Origin: Cichorium intybus
Lineage: Eukaryota; Streptophyta; Magnoliopsida; Asterales; Asteraceae
NCBI GenBank assembly: GCA_023525715.1
Contig: CM042016.1
Coordinates: 64,805,382 to 64,869,381 of the forward strand
Direction of reading: 5' to 3'
DNA length: 64,000 bases
In this document: positions 1 to 15,200 of the stretch, in pieces
How positions within the stretch are numbered: position 1 is the first letter of the stretch
Layout: the number at the start of each line of letters is the position of its first letter
The notes under the pieces: generated by a model
What the model was told of the DNA's origin: nothing
Database searches by the model: none
The model's input: the letters and a program-made list of their open reading frames with translations, nothing else
Made by a program: the position numbers and the translations under genes

Positions 1-818
1 GTGGCTCGGGTGTTTCGATCGGTGCGCGCCTAGCGTTTCTTCGACGGGGTGGCATATTTCTGCCACAAGGATTCAAGATTTGACGTTGGTTAGTTCTTGG
101 TAAGGGTTATCAAAGTACGGCGTTTCTATTATACGTTTATGTCGACTATGTAGTGATAGGGGTATAATAGGTGCATAAAGAGTCTAGATGTATGGTTCTA
201 TAGTATCACAAAATACTCGTATAGTATTTTTGTTTTATGTTTTGTTCTAGTGTTTTTCTTTGTACATGGTTCTTGGTAAGTCTTTAGAAGTTGTTATAAG
301 TAAGGTGATTTCTAAGGGGTATGAGAGGTATGTAAGAGAAAATTCTAAGTGTACGACTTCGTAGTATTCATAAAATACTCATGTAGTATTTTAACTCATT
401 GTTTAGTTATATAGTGTCTTAAAATACTCCCACAGTATTTTAACTTTATGTTTAGTTATTTGGTTTTTGGTAAGTGTTCGGACTTGTTGTTCGCCACGAC
501 TATTTCTAAGTATACGTTAATCATATCTTGGACCAATACAGTTGATCAGGCTCTATTTATCCAATATATAATTACCAAAACACTTAGGCCTATCCGTAGT
601 GTTCAACTCATCTTACCACTTTTGTATGTTTTCGTTATGATATCATTCTAGTATGTATGTATGTACTTATACTTTTTATAAAAGTTATCGTTGTAATTTT
701 AAAAGTATACTTGTACGAAAATGTTTTCGAGAGTCTTAGTCCCATTGTATTCATAGTTGTATATCTTTAAATGGATTGATATACTCAGTTCACTATAAAT
801 AATGCTCTGATACCAATC
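1..818 (-). mobile_element. Leader/internal part of an LTR retrotransposon cut by the window edge
   Basis: This stretch lies immediately inside (on the minus strand) of a 2.6-kb LTR and its primer-binding site, so it should be the untranslated leader and start of the internal region of an element that continues left of the window. I see no convincing coding sequence; short open frames are random. The lineage cannot be decided without the pol region, but the LTR ends match the solo LTR at 53269-56612. Confidence 0.6.
804..815 (-). promoter_or_regulatory. Primer-binding site, initiator tRNA-Met type
   Basis: On the minus strand the sequence reads TGGTATCAGAGC, the usual plant initiator-Met primer site. 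It sits three bases inside the LTR end at 819. This fixes the element as minus-strand and marks 819-3449 as its 5' LTR. Confidence 0.85.
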
Positions 819-3449
819 TGTCACACCCCCAAACCGTAATGGCGGAAACGTTCGAGGGTGGATGACTTCATGAACAATATCATAACAAAGTTGAATAATA
901 GTGATTTCAAGCAAAACAACCATCATTAAATAATTGCATATGTTACATCGTTTAAAAGTTGCATGTTTCAAATACAATTACAAATAATATCAAAATAAGC
1001 AAAAACGACATCGCAACGTCCCTTCGAATAGCGCTGAAGTTTACCTTATCAATTTCCTGAGAATACAAGTAATTTGAAAGAGTGTCAACAATTAAGTTGG
1101 TGAGTTCATAATATTTTGCGTAAGAAATGTCCTTTGTTTGTATACGATAGTTTTGAAAACCAAGAAAATCCAATATTTTCTCATAAAAATGTCCAAGTCT
1201 TTAAATCCCAAAGACTAAAATGTAGTATGTAAATTGTAGTGTAGATTCCTTAGAAATGTATGTTTCCACGTAAACAATTTTATGAAAATATTAAGTTGAT
1301 TATTTTCCCCATGTGAGATACCTTATAACCATACTGTGACTAGTTGGCCTGCTGTGATGTTCTTCAGGCGTCGGAATGTGAGACATTTCGACACCTCAGA
1401 CCTGCCGGTCTAGCTGTAGCTAGCAGCTCAGGTGCGGGGTTGTCAAGCCCGTATAGATCTATACTCAAATATCGCGCTCTCTTACCGAGACTCTGGTTAT
1501 AAAAGTTCAGGACTTATAGTAGGTACTTATTGAAGTACTGTGAAGATTCATCTCACAAAATGTATGTATTCCAATCAACTTGTTTACGTGAGATTTGTAT
1601 GTAAAAACTCTTGTAATCATCCATTATCATTTTTCCCATGATAATATAGTAATGTTTAATAATTATATAATTTTATATAATTATTTTTGTCATAATAACC
1701 TTATGTTCATAAACTATTCCAATAATAGTCTATTTTTAGTGTTTCGTCGTAATAATCATATTTTTACGAATAATAACGAAATGACTTATTCAAATGATTA
1801 TAAATATCATCTTTTAAGATATTTCTCATAAAAATGGTGTGATAACTTGTTTATAACCATTTTTGCTAGAAAGTGATATTTCCCGGTTACAAAAACGTAG
1901 TTTTTGTTAGTTTTCGTTTTTATGACGTTTATAACCATTTTTGCTAGAAAGTGATAACCATTTTTGCTAGAAAGTGATATTTCTAGTGTTTTACACACTT
2001 TATTTATAGTCTTGCATCTTTTACACAACATAATATGTCATAATATTTACAATACATGGATCTAACCATTTTTCATATCAAAAGCATTTTTACACAATAA
2101 TTAGTTTTATGAACTTGTGTAAATCATCATTTATAGCATTTAAACATATGTAAACTTGGATAAAACAACATTTATAGCATTTAAACTTGTATTCTCCCCC
2201 AAAAAGGTTAGAAAAGATGAAAATGAGGGGTATGAACTCACCCTTGTAGCGTGCTTAGCTTAAAAACTAGGTATTTCTTGGAAGATCGGTGGTAGGAATG
2301 AAGATCCAAGCCTTGGAGCTCGGAGGACCCTTGGACAATGCTATTACCCAATGGTTTTTCATAGATGTTAGTGTGTGTAAATGGTGTAAAACTTGTGTAA
2401 TATGGATTAGAATCATAAGGTGAAGGTATCTTACCACTTGGACTTGCAAATCACTTGAAAAATGAAGGTTGGTGATGGTGTTGGATGGTGGCGGTTTGGA
2501 AGAGAGGAAGAGAGGGAGAGAGCCGAGAGGAAGAGAGGGAGAAAGAGTGATGAGAGAGTGAGTGTTGGTTGGTTTATGTTCCAAATGAAATTCTCCTAGT
2601 TTATTAGGGATTTAGGTTAGATTTCTAGTTAGATTTTATTGGATTATTTTATTATAGCTTCATAATGCAATGCTCTAGATCTTGAATAGTAACCAAGGAT
2701 TGCATGGGGGCTGGTGTGTAGCCGATGGGGGTGGGGTAAGGGGGTGGGGTGGAGTGGTTTTTAAATAAATAGCAACATACTTGTATAAAATGTGTGATTT
2801 TTATAAAATCGTAAGCCGTTTTAGTGAAATTTTGTGCGTTTTTGACGAAACGAAGTTCTAAATAATTATTTTGTATAAAAACATTGTCCAACATTTATTT
2901 TGAATGGATTATTACTCGTTGGATGTCGAAATACGTGTTTAAGCGCAGTATTCTTCCGATTTAGCGATTTTTGGCATTTTATCGGAAACCGAATTTGGCT
3001 TTGAATTTAAATACCAGATATTATTACATTCCATATTATATGAATTGTTATTTCATATTTGGTGTTTAAGGCACCACATTTTGCATTTTGGGTCCAAACC
3101 CTGTGTACATTTATCCGTTCACAGCGGTTTAATCGTTGTAACTTTCATGTACGAATTCCGTTTTCGACATTCTATATATCCACAGTTTCGTATTTACGAG
3201 TAGATCGTTTCATGGATATTATTATTCTCAAAATAATAATTGTACGATTATCGATTTTTTCGCTACAGTAGTTTACTGTCCGCATTTTCGACGTTTACTC
3301 GATAATTGTTTTGAATTAGCATACGTAGTATTATAGTATTTAATAATTCATCGCAAAAGTTATGGGAAATAACTTTCCAACATACGGATTAACGTACGCT
3401 TTGTTTGACTACAGTTGACTTTTGTTGACCAGAATTTACAATTGTCACA
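819..3449 (-). mobile_element. 5' LTR (2.6 kb) of a minus-strand LTR retrotransposon
   Basis: On the plus strand it begins TGTCACACCCCC and ends TTGTCACA, so on the minus strand it has the TG...CA ends of an LTR (TGTGACA...GTGTGACA). The lower end abuts a primer-binding site. The ends, length class and purine-rich GAGAGAAAG-type internal patch resemble the 3.3-kb solo LTR at 53269-56612, so they are probably one family. There is no coding content. The partner LTR is outside the window, so target-site duplication and age cannot be judged. Confidence 0.75.
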
Positions 3450-3996
3450 TTATATCAGGTAAGGAGGTGCATCTCACGCAGGAGTTTAGGAGAAGGTTCG
3501 TAAAGTTGCGACACTCAACTTTGTTTCAGGATTGTGCATCACCATTAGAAGGATGGCTGTATGGAGAGATCAATGTAGACGCTTGAAGGAGTTCCTTCGG
3601 GATTACGTTCTTAGTTTGGTGAGAGTTGCAGTTTCCTATGCAATATTAGTAGAGTTCTTTATGATAACGGTTAGCACGCGAGAAATGGTCTCATGTGCAA
3701 GAAGTCTTACGGGAGAAGGTGTCAGGACTTGGGTGTGTTCAGGAAGAGATTACAGACTACTTTGGGTAGGAGGAAGAATTATCAAGATAGACAGCGTTAG
3801 GTCCTGAGTTTGTAGGTCGGAGTCTGGTCGTTAAGCTATCGCTTTAGGGTCATGTTGGACCTCGGGTATGCCGGATCATTGTTAGTATAGTAAATGGAAT
3901 CTGGAGTTAGTTAGACCTGTAGCAATTTTTAGATTTCTTAGTTGAGGCTATACAATGCAACGCGTTCTGTAGCGTGCAATTGGGAGAGAAATTGTG
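3450..3996. other. Unassigned sequence between two retroelement pieces
   Basis: About 550 bases lie between the LTR end at 3449 and the gypsy integrase remnant. It does not read as the expected upstream integrase in any frame. The open frame at 3532-3807 matches nothing I recognise. It may be filler from a rearrangement or another decayed element. Confidence 0.4.
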
Positions 3997-4484
3997 AGAC
4001 GACGGTCCGATCTCGAGTTCCAGGTTGGAGGTTTTGTTCTTCCTAAGGTGCCGCTTTGGAAGAGAGTTTTTTGTTTCAGGAGTCAAGGAAAGCTTGGCCC
4101 TAGGTACAATGGACCATATCGAATCATCGCGCGAGTAGGTAAGGTAGCTTGCCGGTTGGAGCTGCCCGAGCAGCTTAGCCAGATTCACGACACGTTCCAC
4201 GTTTCGCAGCTCAGGAAGGGTATTACCGATGAAACTACAATAGTGCCTTTGGAGGATATTCAAGTAGACGAACGCCTGAATTATGTGGAGCGACCGATTG
4301 CCATCATTAAAAGGAAAATAAAGACTTTATGGAATAAGACGATAGGGGTAGATAAGGTGTTGTGGTAGCATCGTAAGGGGGTCTGAATGGACTTGGAAAT
4401 CCGAGAAAGAAATGCGGAGGCATTACCCCGAGTTGTTTACAGGCACGGATTTCGGGGACGAAATCCATTCAAGTGGAGGAGAAT
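3997..4484 (+). pseudogene. Gypsy integrase C-terminus/chromodomain remnant (G2)
   Basis: Translation from about 3997 gives the integrase tail of a Ty3/gypsy chromovirus: a GKLGPRY-type GPY/F segment, the DTFHVSQLRK motif, then a chromodomain-like end. It is nearly the same protein as the end of G3 (46130-46627), so it belongs to that family. It is broken by a stop at about 4366 and further changes, and everything upstream (protease, RT, RNase H, integrase core) is missing. A polypurine tract and an LTR follow directly, as at a normal 3' end. Confidence 0.85.
4471..4484 (+). promoter_or_regulatory. Polypurine tract of G2
   Basis: AAGTGGAGGAGAAT lies immediately before the LTR start at 4485. 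The same purine tract precedes the G3 3' LTR at 46609-46622. It is the plus-strand priming site for reverse transcription. Confidence 0.75.
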
Positions 4485-5671
4485 TGTAAGACCCGTTCCG
4501 CCGAGGCACGGCCCGCACGGATCTGCGGCGCGGCTTGGGAGGATTCTGGATTCGCGCATGATTTGTATGCGCGGCGCGGTGCGCCGCATTTATGAAAAAC
4601 CCTAATTCGGATTTAAACGCTTATATAAAGGGACCCAGCCCTAGGGTTCGTGTTTTTGGAGGTTTTCTGGAGTAGAGGCGACTAGTTTCAGCAGAGGCTT
4701 CTTGACTTCGAGGCTTTGAAGGTTTTGGGAGATTAGAAGAAGGAGATACGACGTGAGGGAAGGTTTGTATCGGGTTGTGTGCATCCCTCCATGTTCAGAA
4801 GCAAGGTAAGAGGCTCTACCTTTTCTGATTTACCATTTCATCCCGTCATGTAGTGTTATTCTTTGGATAGTGATATTAGATGGCTTGTAATACTTAAGGT
4901 TTTGGACCATGGACATGCATGGACTTGCATGTCCATAAGAAAGTGACCTTAGGGTAGTTTCTGATCCCAAGAAGGGTGTAGAGTGGAACCCTAAACGATG
5001 ACCGTTCTGGTGAAGGGTTAACAAGGGTTTCGGACTGTTACAGTCCGCGGCGCGGACTGCTTATGTCAGCGACGCAGATTCGGGTAGACCCCGTATGCGC
5101 GACAATAGTCCGCGACGCGTGAAGGGAGAAGTCTCGTCGCGGCGATTGACTGTTTGACCAAGAACTTATTTTCGACCCCTGTTTGGTGGCAAATGTTGGG
5201 TCTAACCTTTAGGCCAGTCTATAGGAGTTCGGTCAGTGATTAATATGTTGTGTATGTGGGATTTAGGTGATCGGACGAGCCTAGTTTGGGATATTAGCGA
5301 TTATCCGGACGGTTGTGATTCAGGTGAGTACCCTCACCTTACTATATGATGTTGCATGTTAGGCATCTTGAATGTTATTTACAGTTATATGATCTGCTCT
5401 ATATATGTGGTTATTTGTTGTTGGGCTCAGTACTGATGCGTGTCCCCTCGTAGGTGTTGTATGACGAGTTGGACTATTGCCTTGTCCCATAGCTGTTGTA
5501 TGATAGGCTGGGCCATAACCGGGAACCCATAGTTGTTGTATGATGGGTAGAACCTTCCCGTGTCCATAGCTGTTGTATGATGGACGCTCGTAGCTATTGT
5601 ATGGCGGGTAGGGTCGGGTCGTTCTCGGGGACGGGTTGTTTAATGTGTGGGCATGTATGGTAATTTGTGGA
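4485..5671 (+). mobile_element. Truncated 3' LTR of G2, left arm of a palindrome
   Basis: It starts TGTAAGACCCGTTCC, the family LTR start. It carries a TATATAAAG promoter motif near 4622 and the repeated TAGCTGTTGTATG units near 5440-5615. It stops about 250 bases short of the normal LTR end (compare 46623-48073). After a 29-base spacer it continues as its own reverse complement at 5701-6885. Confidence 0.85.
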
Positions 5672-5700
5672 CTTACTAAGCTTTAAGCTTACCCGTTGAT

Positions 5701-8345
<2,645 letters not shown>

Positions 8346-8354
8346 TACGTCCAT

Positions 8355-9016
<662 letters not shown>

Positions 9017-9109
<93 letters not shown>
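9017..9109. repeat. (TA)n microsatellite right of MITE copy 1
   Basis: About 93 bases of TA repeat between the MITE and the duplicated THO2 3' flank. Confidence 0.97.
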
Positions 9110-9113
<4 letters not shown>

Positions 9114-10333
9114 GCCTCTCAACATCAATAATCTTTCAAAACCAAACAGAAACCTTCTGAAAGGCTTGCAAGAGCCCACATTAATATTTTATTAAATAAC
9201 AAGTTTACTTGTTTAAATCAAGTTATTACTATACAAAGAAAAGACACTCGTGAAATTTAGGATGATGAATGAGTCAAAACTTTGGACAAGTTATGTAGCA
9301 AGAAAGAGAATTAAGGTTACAAATGTACATAACCAAAGGAAAAAGCTTTCTACCAGAGTGAAATCTAAATGCTTTAGAGAATGTATTACCATACACAAAC
9401 GATGAACCCCCAGAAATGAGGAATGGTAAACATATGGTTACATGGTGGCACAAGAGCAAAAGCTCGTGGGTTTATGGTTTGTAACAGAAGTCGAATATCA
9501 ATATGAAAGCCCTATTTGCGGTGCCTTCTCTTTGGTTCCCCTCTCTGCCTTTTATCCTCTTCCCATTCTCTGTCATACATTCTAAACAACAGTGGTTAAG
9601 GAGAAACATTTATTTAGAATAATGCTTACTGGGTCAGACCTCTTACTCATTCAGGTCTAAAACTATTATTAGAATTGAAATAGGTGGAAGGATACGGGTC
9701 GGAATCACGACGATTCATCTTGGTGGGTACATCTTTTCCATGCATACGGGTACCCGGTTCTTCTATGTAAACGGGGCGTTGAAGAATGGGTGCTTTGCGG
9801 TCGGCCCTATCCCTCATATCATATGATGATGGTGTCATGTTGATATTAAGGGGAGGAGCTGCGGGAGAGTACTCCCCCGCCTCCGCCAGATGCTCCCGTT
9901 TCAGTTTCCGTCTTTTCGAACCATTCGGATCCACTTCCTCTTTTATAGGATTCACCTTTTCCCGATCTCCATCCCGCTCCCGCTCTCGTTCTCGTTCTCG
10001 TTCATCAATCTACCATCACAGATTCATGGTTTAATTAATTGAGTGGGTAAATGCAAAAAGGAAATTAATTTAATTACCTTTGTCGAAAAACCGTCGCGTT
10101 CATCTCGCTTTCGGTCTCGAAATTCTTCTTCTCTTCTTCGTTTTGCATCTTCTTGAGAAGCCAAAAGATGTGGCGGCAGGTGTGGCGGCAGAGGTGGCGG
10201 CGGCGGTAGACTATGCCCACGAGACCGATCATCAGCATGCGACGCCGACTTCTCAGCTGGAACGTCATTGTACCGCTGCTTACTTCTTTCATCTTTACCT
10301 CTATCAACCGACCGCTCTCTACTATATCTTTCA

Positions 10334-10610
10334 TCAAGATTATAGAATCGATAATAGAAACAAAATTATCAAAATAACTCTTTGATATTTTAATTGAGAA
10401 ATATAACTCTAAAACTCAATCCTTACAATTGTTTCATACTCTATTTCTTGTGTCTAATATGATACACAATTGATGTATTTATAGCTCTAATCTACCAACT
10501 TGTGATTAGAATTAAAACTAGAATTGGTCTTCTAATAGCCATCAATTTAGAACAACATTACCAACTTGGATGGTAGCCATCTTCAAACTTGATGACTTTG
10601 AATTCCAACA
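10334..10610 (-). repeat. C1 3' LTR
   Basis: 277 bases, reading TGTTGGAATTC...ATCTTGA on the minus strand. It contains a CTATAAATAC TATA-like motif at 10474-10483. It is preceded on the minus strand by a CGGGGGTGA polypurine tract (10612-10620). Confidence 0.92.
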
Positions 10611-10625
10611 ATCACCCCCGAATTT

Positions 10626-12462
10626 CTAAGTCATCTTAGAAACATCTTTGACTCCAATCAAGCTCCGCATCTCCTTGAACTTGGTTCGAGCCAACGGCTT
10701 TGTAAGTATATCCGCCTTTTGCTTGTCACCGGGTACATATTCAACCTCCACCAATTCATTCTCCACACAATTGCGAATGAAGTGGTACCTTGTATGAATA
10801 TGCTTACTTCGTCCATGAAAAACGGGATTTTTCGTGAGTTCGATAGCTGACTTGTTATCAATTCTTAAAACCACCTTCTCTTGCGCCTTGTTCATGATTT
10901 CTCCTAGTAAATCTTGAAGCCATATTGCTTGACATGCAGCTGCGGTGGCTGCCATAAACTCTGCCTCGCAAGACGATAAAGCAACAGTATCTTGCTTTTG
11001 CGAACACCAGGTTATCGGCGATGACCCATAGTAGAAAATGTGACCAGTTGTGCTTCTTCCGTCATCTGGATCAACATTGTGACTACTATCACTGTAACCA
11101 ATAAGTCTTTTTTGTCCCATCCTCTCGTACTTGATTTTGTATCCTGTTGTTCCACGTAAGTACCTTAGAATGTGTTTGATTGCATTGCCATGTGATTCCC
11201 TTGGACTTTGCATGTATCGGCTAATAACTCCAACCGCGTATGCCATATCGGGTCTTGTTTGCAAGAGATATCTAAGGCATCCTACCACCTTTCGATATTG
11301 TGTTGGGTCGATTTCGGTTTCATCTTCGGCCTTTGACAATTTTGTTCCTGGGTTCATTGGTATGTGGGTCGGATTGCACTCATGTAAACCAGCTTCTTTT
11401 AGAATGCGTCGAGCGTATGCTTCTTGATTTATAGTAATCCCTGTTTCTTCTTGTTTAACTTCTATGCCAAGATAGTAAGTTAATTTTCCAAGATCTGACA
11501 TCTCAAAGTTCTTGGACATCTCATATTTGAACCTTTTGATCATGTTCAAATTTGTACATGTGACAAATAAAATCATCAACATAAATTGCTAAGATTAGCA
11601 AGTTATCTCCCTCGTTTTTTCGATACACTGATGGTTCTTTCATGCACTTATGAAATCTCATGTTCTTCAAGATACCGTCAAGCTTCGTGTTCCATGCTCG
11701 AGGTGCTTGTCTTAGACCATATAGTGCTTTTGTAAGGCGATACACTTTATGCTCGTTGCCTCTCTTTACGTATCCTTCCGGTTGGTACACATAAACGGTT
11801 TCTTTTAACTCTCCATGCAAGAAAGCCGTTTTGACATCCAAGTGGTGAAGTTCCCACCCATTAGTAGCGGCTAAGGCTATAAGAAACCTTATGGTTTCAA
11901 TTCGAGCTACCGGAGCAAATACTTCTTGAAAATCAATGCCAGGTTGTTGCACGTACCCTTTAGCAACCAACCTTGCTTTGTGTTTGTTTATGGTGCCATC
12001 TGCATTTTTCTTCAGCTTGAACACCCATTTGAGTCCAATTGGCTTCACCCCCATAGGCTTGTTCACGAGAGTCCACGTATTATTCTTGTTGATTGAACTG
12101 ATTTCCGCATTCATGGCTTTAACCCACTCCGGTTCTTTCTTCGCCTCTTCAACCGATACTGGTTCGTCATTAGTTGTTAGGAGAAGTTCTTCCAGGTTAT
12201 TAAGATTAAGCACATAATCTTGAAGTCGAGCTGGAAGATTCCTTTGTCTCGAAGACCTTCGGTGTTGGACATTATTCACGTTGTTGTTGAGCGGACTTGG
12301 TTGCTCATCTTCTTGAGCCTGCACTCCGTCTTCAATTTCGTGGTCCGATTCAATCGGTTCTGTTTGATCATTGTTTACATCATTGTTCGTTTTATTCTCC
12401 GGATATTCCCATGGAACTATGAATGACCCTGGTTCTTCATTCTTGGTACTTGTTTCTTTGAC
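10626..12462 (-). pseudogene. C1 pol, C-terminal part: reverse transcriptase and RNase H
   Basis: The minus-strand frame 12462-11521 begins just after an internal stop. It carries the copia RT start (NNTWTLV, KARLVAKGY, LDVKTAFLHG, YGLRQAPRAW) and the catalytic YVDD box. A frameshift immediately after YVDD near 11555 moves the frame to 11582-10626, which continues with SDLGKLTYYLGIEV, the SDSSHNVDPDDGRST RNase H core and the KHIHTRYHFIR end. The domains are recognisable and nearly complete, so the breaks are recent. Confidence 0.93.
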
Positions 12463-13878
12463 TCAGTCCCACCATTTTGTTTCGTCAAAAATAACGTCTC
12501 GACTTACGATAATTTTTTGTGTAGCCGGGTTAAAAAGCCGATAGGCTTTCGTACCCGGTTCAGAACCAAGATGTACTAGTGGTCTTGATCTTGCATCCAA
12601 CTTCTTGAGATTCACTGGTTCAACTTTTGCATATGCTAGACACCCAAAGATACGAACATTCTCTAGATTCGGTTTTCTTTTATACAACTTCTCGTAAGGA
12701 GTTGTATCACCAAGGACTCTTGTGTAAACACGGTTGATCAGATTTGTGGAGTGTTTTACCGCTTCTCCCCATAAATTATTTGGAACATGCATCGCCTTCA
12801 TGATACTTCGTGTCATGTCCATGAGTGTTCGGTTTCTTCGTTCCACAATACCGTTTTGTTGTGGTGAATATAGGGCGGTAAGATGGTGTTTGATTCCATT
12901 TATATCACAAAAGGAATTAAACTCGAGCGAAGTAAACTCACCTCCTCGGTCACTTCGAAACACCTTCAAAGACTTTCCGAGCTCATTCTCCGCCAAAGCT
13001 TTGAATTTCTTGAAGTGTAAAAACGCCTCACTTTTCTCTTTTAAGAGAAAAATCCACATATACCTTGAAAAATCATCAATTAATGTGAAAATGTACCGAT
13101 TTTGACCTATCGTTGACGGTGTGATCGGACCGCATAAGTCACCGTGAATGAGCTCCAAAGGTTGTGTCGCTTTGTACGTCGTCATTAATGGAAATGACTT
13201 TCTTGTTTGTTTGCCCACCAAACAAGATTCACATAATTGATTGCCACTGTCAAGGTGTGGTAACCCTTTGACGAGATTTTTCTTGGACATCTTTTTTAAT
13301 GACTCGAAATTGATGTGCTCAAGTCTTGCATGCCAGCGCCATGTGTCTTCACTTAGTCTCGAATGAAGGCAAATTGGTTCTCCAACAGTCAATTTTATTT
13401 TATAAAGGCGGTTTTGAGTTCTTTGTACCTTCATTAATAAGCAGTTGTCGGCATCATGCATCACCAAATAGTCGTCTTTCATCCGACTATCGCACCCGGC
13501 TTCAGTAGCTTGTCCGAGACTGAAAATATTATTTTTCAAATCCGGTATGAAATAGATCTCCGTCATCAATCTTTGTTGGCCTGATTTTCCCTGGAAAATT
13601 ATTGAGCCTTTCCCTTTGATTTCGACACTCGAATTATCGCCAAATTTAACTTTACCGGTTATTCCTTCGTTGAGTTCGGAGAAAAATGAGCGATTTCCCG
13701 TCATGTGATTACTCGCTCCGTTATCCAAATACCACACATTGTTGTCTTGTGAATTGTATTTAGATGGTATCACCTTCGCTTCGTTCAAAAATACAGTCTC
13801 GTGAAAAAATACGGTTTCATCGGCATCTTCTTGTTCGGAAAATTCATTTCTTGAAATTTTTGAATTCTTTCCGGACAT
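12463..13878 (-). pseudogene. C1 pol, N-terminal part: protease and integrase
   Basis: The frame contains the copia protease region (VWYLDNGASNHMTG, with D-N-G at the active site as in Tnt1-like elements). The GAG-pre-integrase HHCC segment (WHARLEHINFE...CESCLVGKQ) follows. The integrase core shows the D-D-E arrangement (LIHGDLCGPI, SDRGGEF, QQNGIVERRNRTL). It ends at a TGA that interrupts an otherwise continuous frame into the RT part. Confidence 0.93.
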
Positions 13879-14872
13879 TTGGACGCGTAATGGCCCGATT
13901 TATCACATCGGTAGCAAATAATTTTTGATAAATCCTTTTTCGCGTTTTGGTTTGAGCCCGAAGTCGAATTGGGCTGATTTTTGGGTTTGGTTTTATTTGT
14001 ATTGGGCTTGGATTTGTTTGAATTGGACCAATGCCCACTAGTCGACCCGGATCCACCCGACCCGCCCGACCCAGACCTACCCGACCCGGTTTGATTAAAA
14101 TTAGGCGTAGATTGATTTTTTCCCCATTCCTGCCTACGGTTTCCATCCCCTTCGTGATTTCTTCCGCCGCCTCCACCTCTTGAGCCGCCGGCGCCTCCGG
14201 TCGAGCCACCACCGCCATTCATACGGGTGAACAAAACCCGTTGCTGCTCTTCTCCACCCTCTTCTTCCTGAATCCTCTCTTCGTAAGCTTTCAATCGGCC
14301 CACGATATCTTCGAACCCCACCGACTTTAGATCGAGTACCTGCTCCAACGAGGCAACGATCTGAATAAACTTCGATCGTGGCAGTGTTTTCAAGAACTTC
14401 TTGACGAGTTTAGACTCTTCTATCGTTTCTCTGAGGGCTGCTGATTTGGAGGCGATACCGGACAACTTTTTGGCATAGGAGTCTATCGATTCGGACTCTG
14501 TTATTTTGAGCCGATCAAAATCCGTCATTAAGGTTTGTAGCCTTGCTTCTTTCACTCTTTCAGCCCCCACGTTTCTTGATTTAATTGCATCCCAGAGTTT
14601 CTTTGCTGATTCTTGTTCACCGATTTGCATTATCAGGTTTTCTGGCAAGGATTGGTATAGCAGTCCCATGGCTAAGCAATCTTTTTCTCCATTTTGTCAG
14701 TTCCTGGATCGATCACGATCCAGACCTTGTGGATTCGAAGCACAACCTTCATTCTCATCGCCCACACAGTGTAATTTATGGGTGTGAGCATCGGACATGT
14801 GACATTGGATGAACCGATCAACTTCTCCCTCACCTGAGGAGTAGCACCTCCAGTATCATCGACATCTGACAT
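13785..14872 (-). pseudogene. C1 gag, frameshifted
   Basis: From 14872 the frame encodes the start of a Tnt1-type gag. A one-base shift in an A-run near 14690 moves it to the frame ending at 13785, which carries the UBN2-like gag core (LPENLIMQI, AKKLWDAIK), a Gly-rich linker and one CCHC zinc knuckle (CYRCDKSGHYASKC). It then runs into pol through another frameshift near 13845. Confidence 0.9.
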
Positions 14873-14909
14873 CTCTTACGGGTATGATTTCACAGCTCCT
14901 TAATCACGA

Positions 14910-14921
14910 GCTCTGATACAA
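14910..14921 (-). promoter_or_regulatory. C1 primer-binding site
   Basis: TTGTATCAGAGC on the minus strand just inside the 5' LTR, one base different from the usual TGGTATCAGAGC initiator tRNA-Met site. Confidence 0.75.
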
Positions 14922-14923
14922 AT

Positions 14924-15200
14924 TCAAGATTATAGAATCGATAATAGAAACAAAATTATCAAAATAACTCTTTGATATTTTAATTGAGAAATATAACTCT
15001 AAAACTCAATCCTTACAATTGTTACATACTCTATTTCTTGTGTCTAATATGATACACAATTGATGTATTTATAGCTCTAATCTACCAACTTGTGATTAGA
15101 ATTAAAACTAGAATTGATCTTCTAATAGCCATCAGTTTAGAACAACATTTCCAACTTGGATGGTAGCCATCTTCAAACTTGATGACTTTGAATTCCAACA
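14924..15200 (-). repeat. C1 5' LTR
   Basis: 277 bases, nearly identical to 10334-10610. It carries the same TATA-like motif (15064-15073). The upper end abuts the TTTCA target duplication. Confidence 0.93.

Larger units (their letters stand above)
10334..15200 (-). mobile_element. Ty1/copia element C1 (Tnt1/Tork-like), 4.87 kb, minus strand
   Basis: Two 277-base LTRs (10334-10610 and 14924-15200) flank gag and pol on the minus strand, with target duplication TTTCA at 10329-10333 and 15201-15205. Domain order is gag with zinc knuckle, protease, integrase, RT, RNase H, which is the copia order. I count about 4 mismatches between the LTRs, so the insertion is young. The coding region has frameshifts near 14690, 13845 and 11555 and an in-frame stop at about 12463, so this copy cannot encode its own polyprotein. 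Confidence 0.95.

Noticed and set aside
804..815. tRNA-like sequences at the TGGTATCAGAGC sites
   Set aside because: They are only the 12-base primer-binding complements of initiator tRNA-Met; no cloverleaf can be drawn around any of them.
3532..3807. 91-codon open frame before the G2 integrase remnant
   Set aside because: No family resemblance, no conserved motif, and not in phase with the integrase; treated as chance.
10074..10385. Plus- and minus-strand open frames rich in Ala/Val or Arg/Met around the THO2 tail copies (also 15386-15808, 19247-19729, 19445-20119)
   Set aside because: They are alternative-frame shadows of THO2 exon 28 and its duplicate; the correct frame gives the conserved protein.
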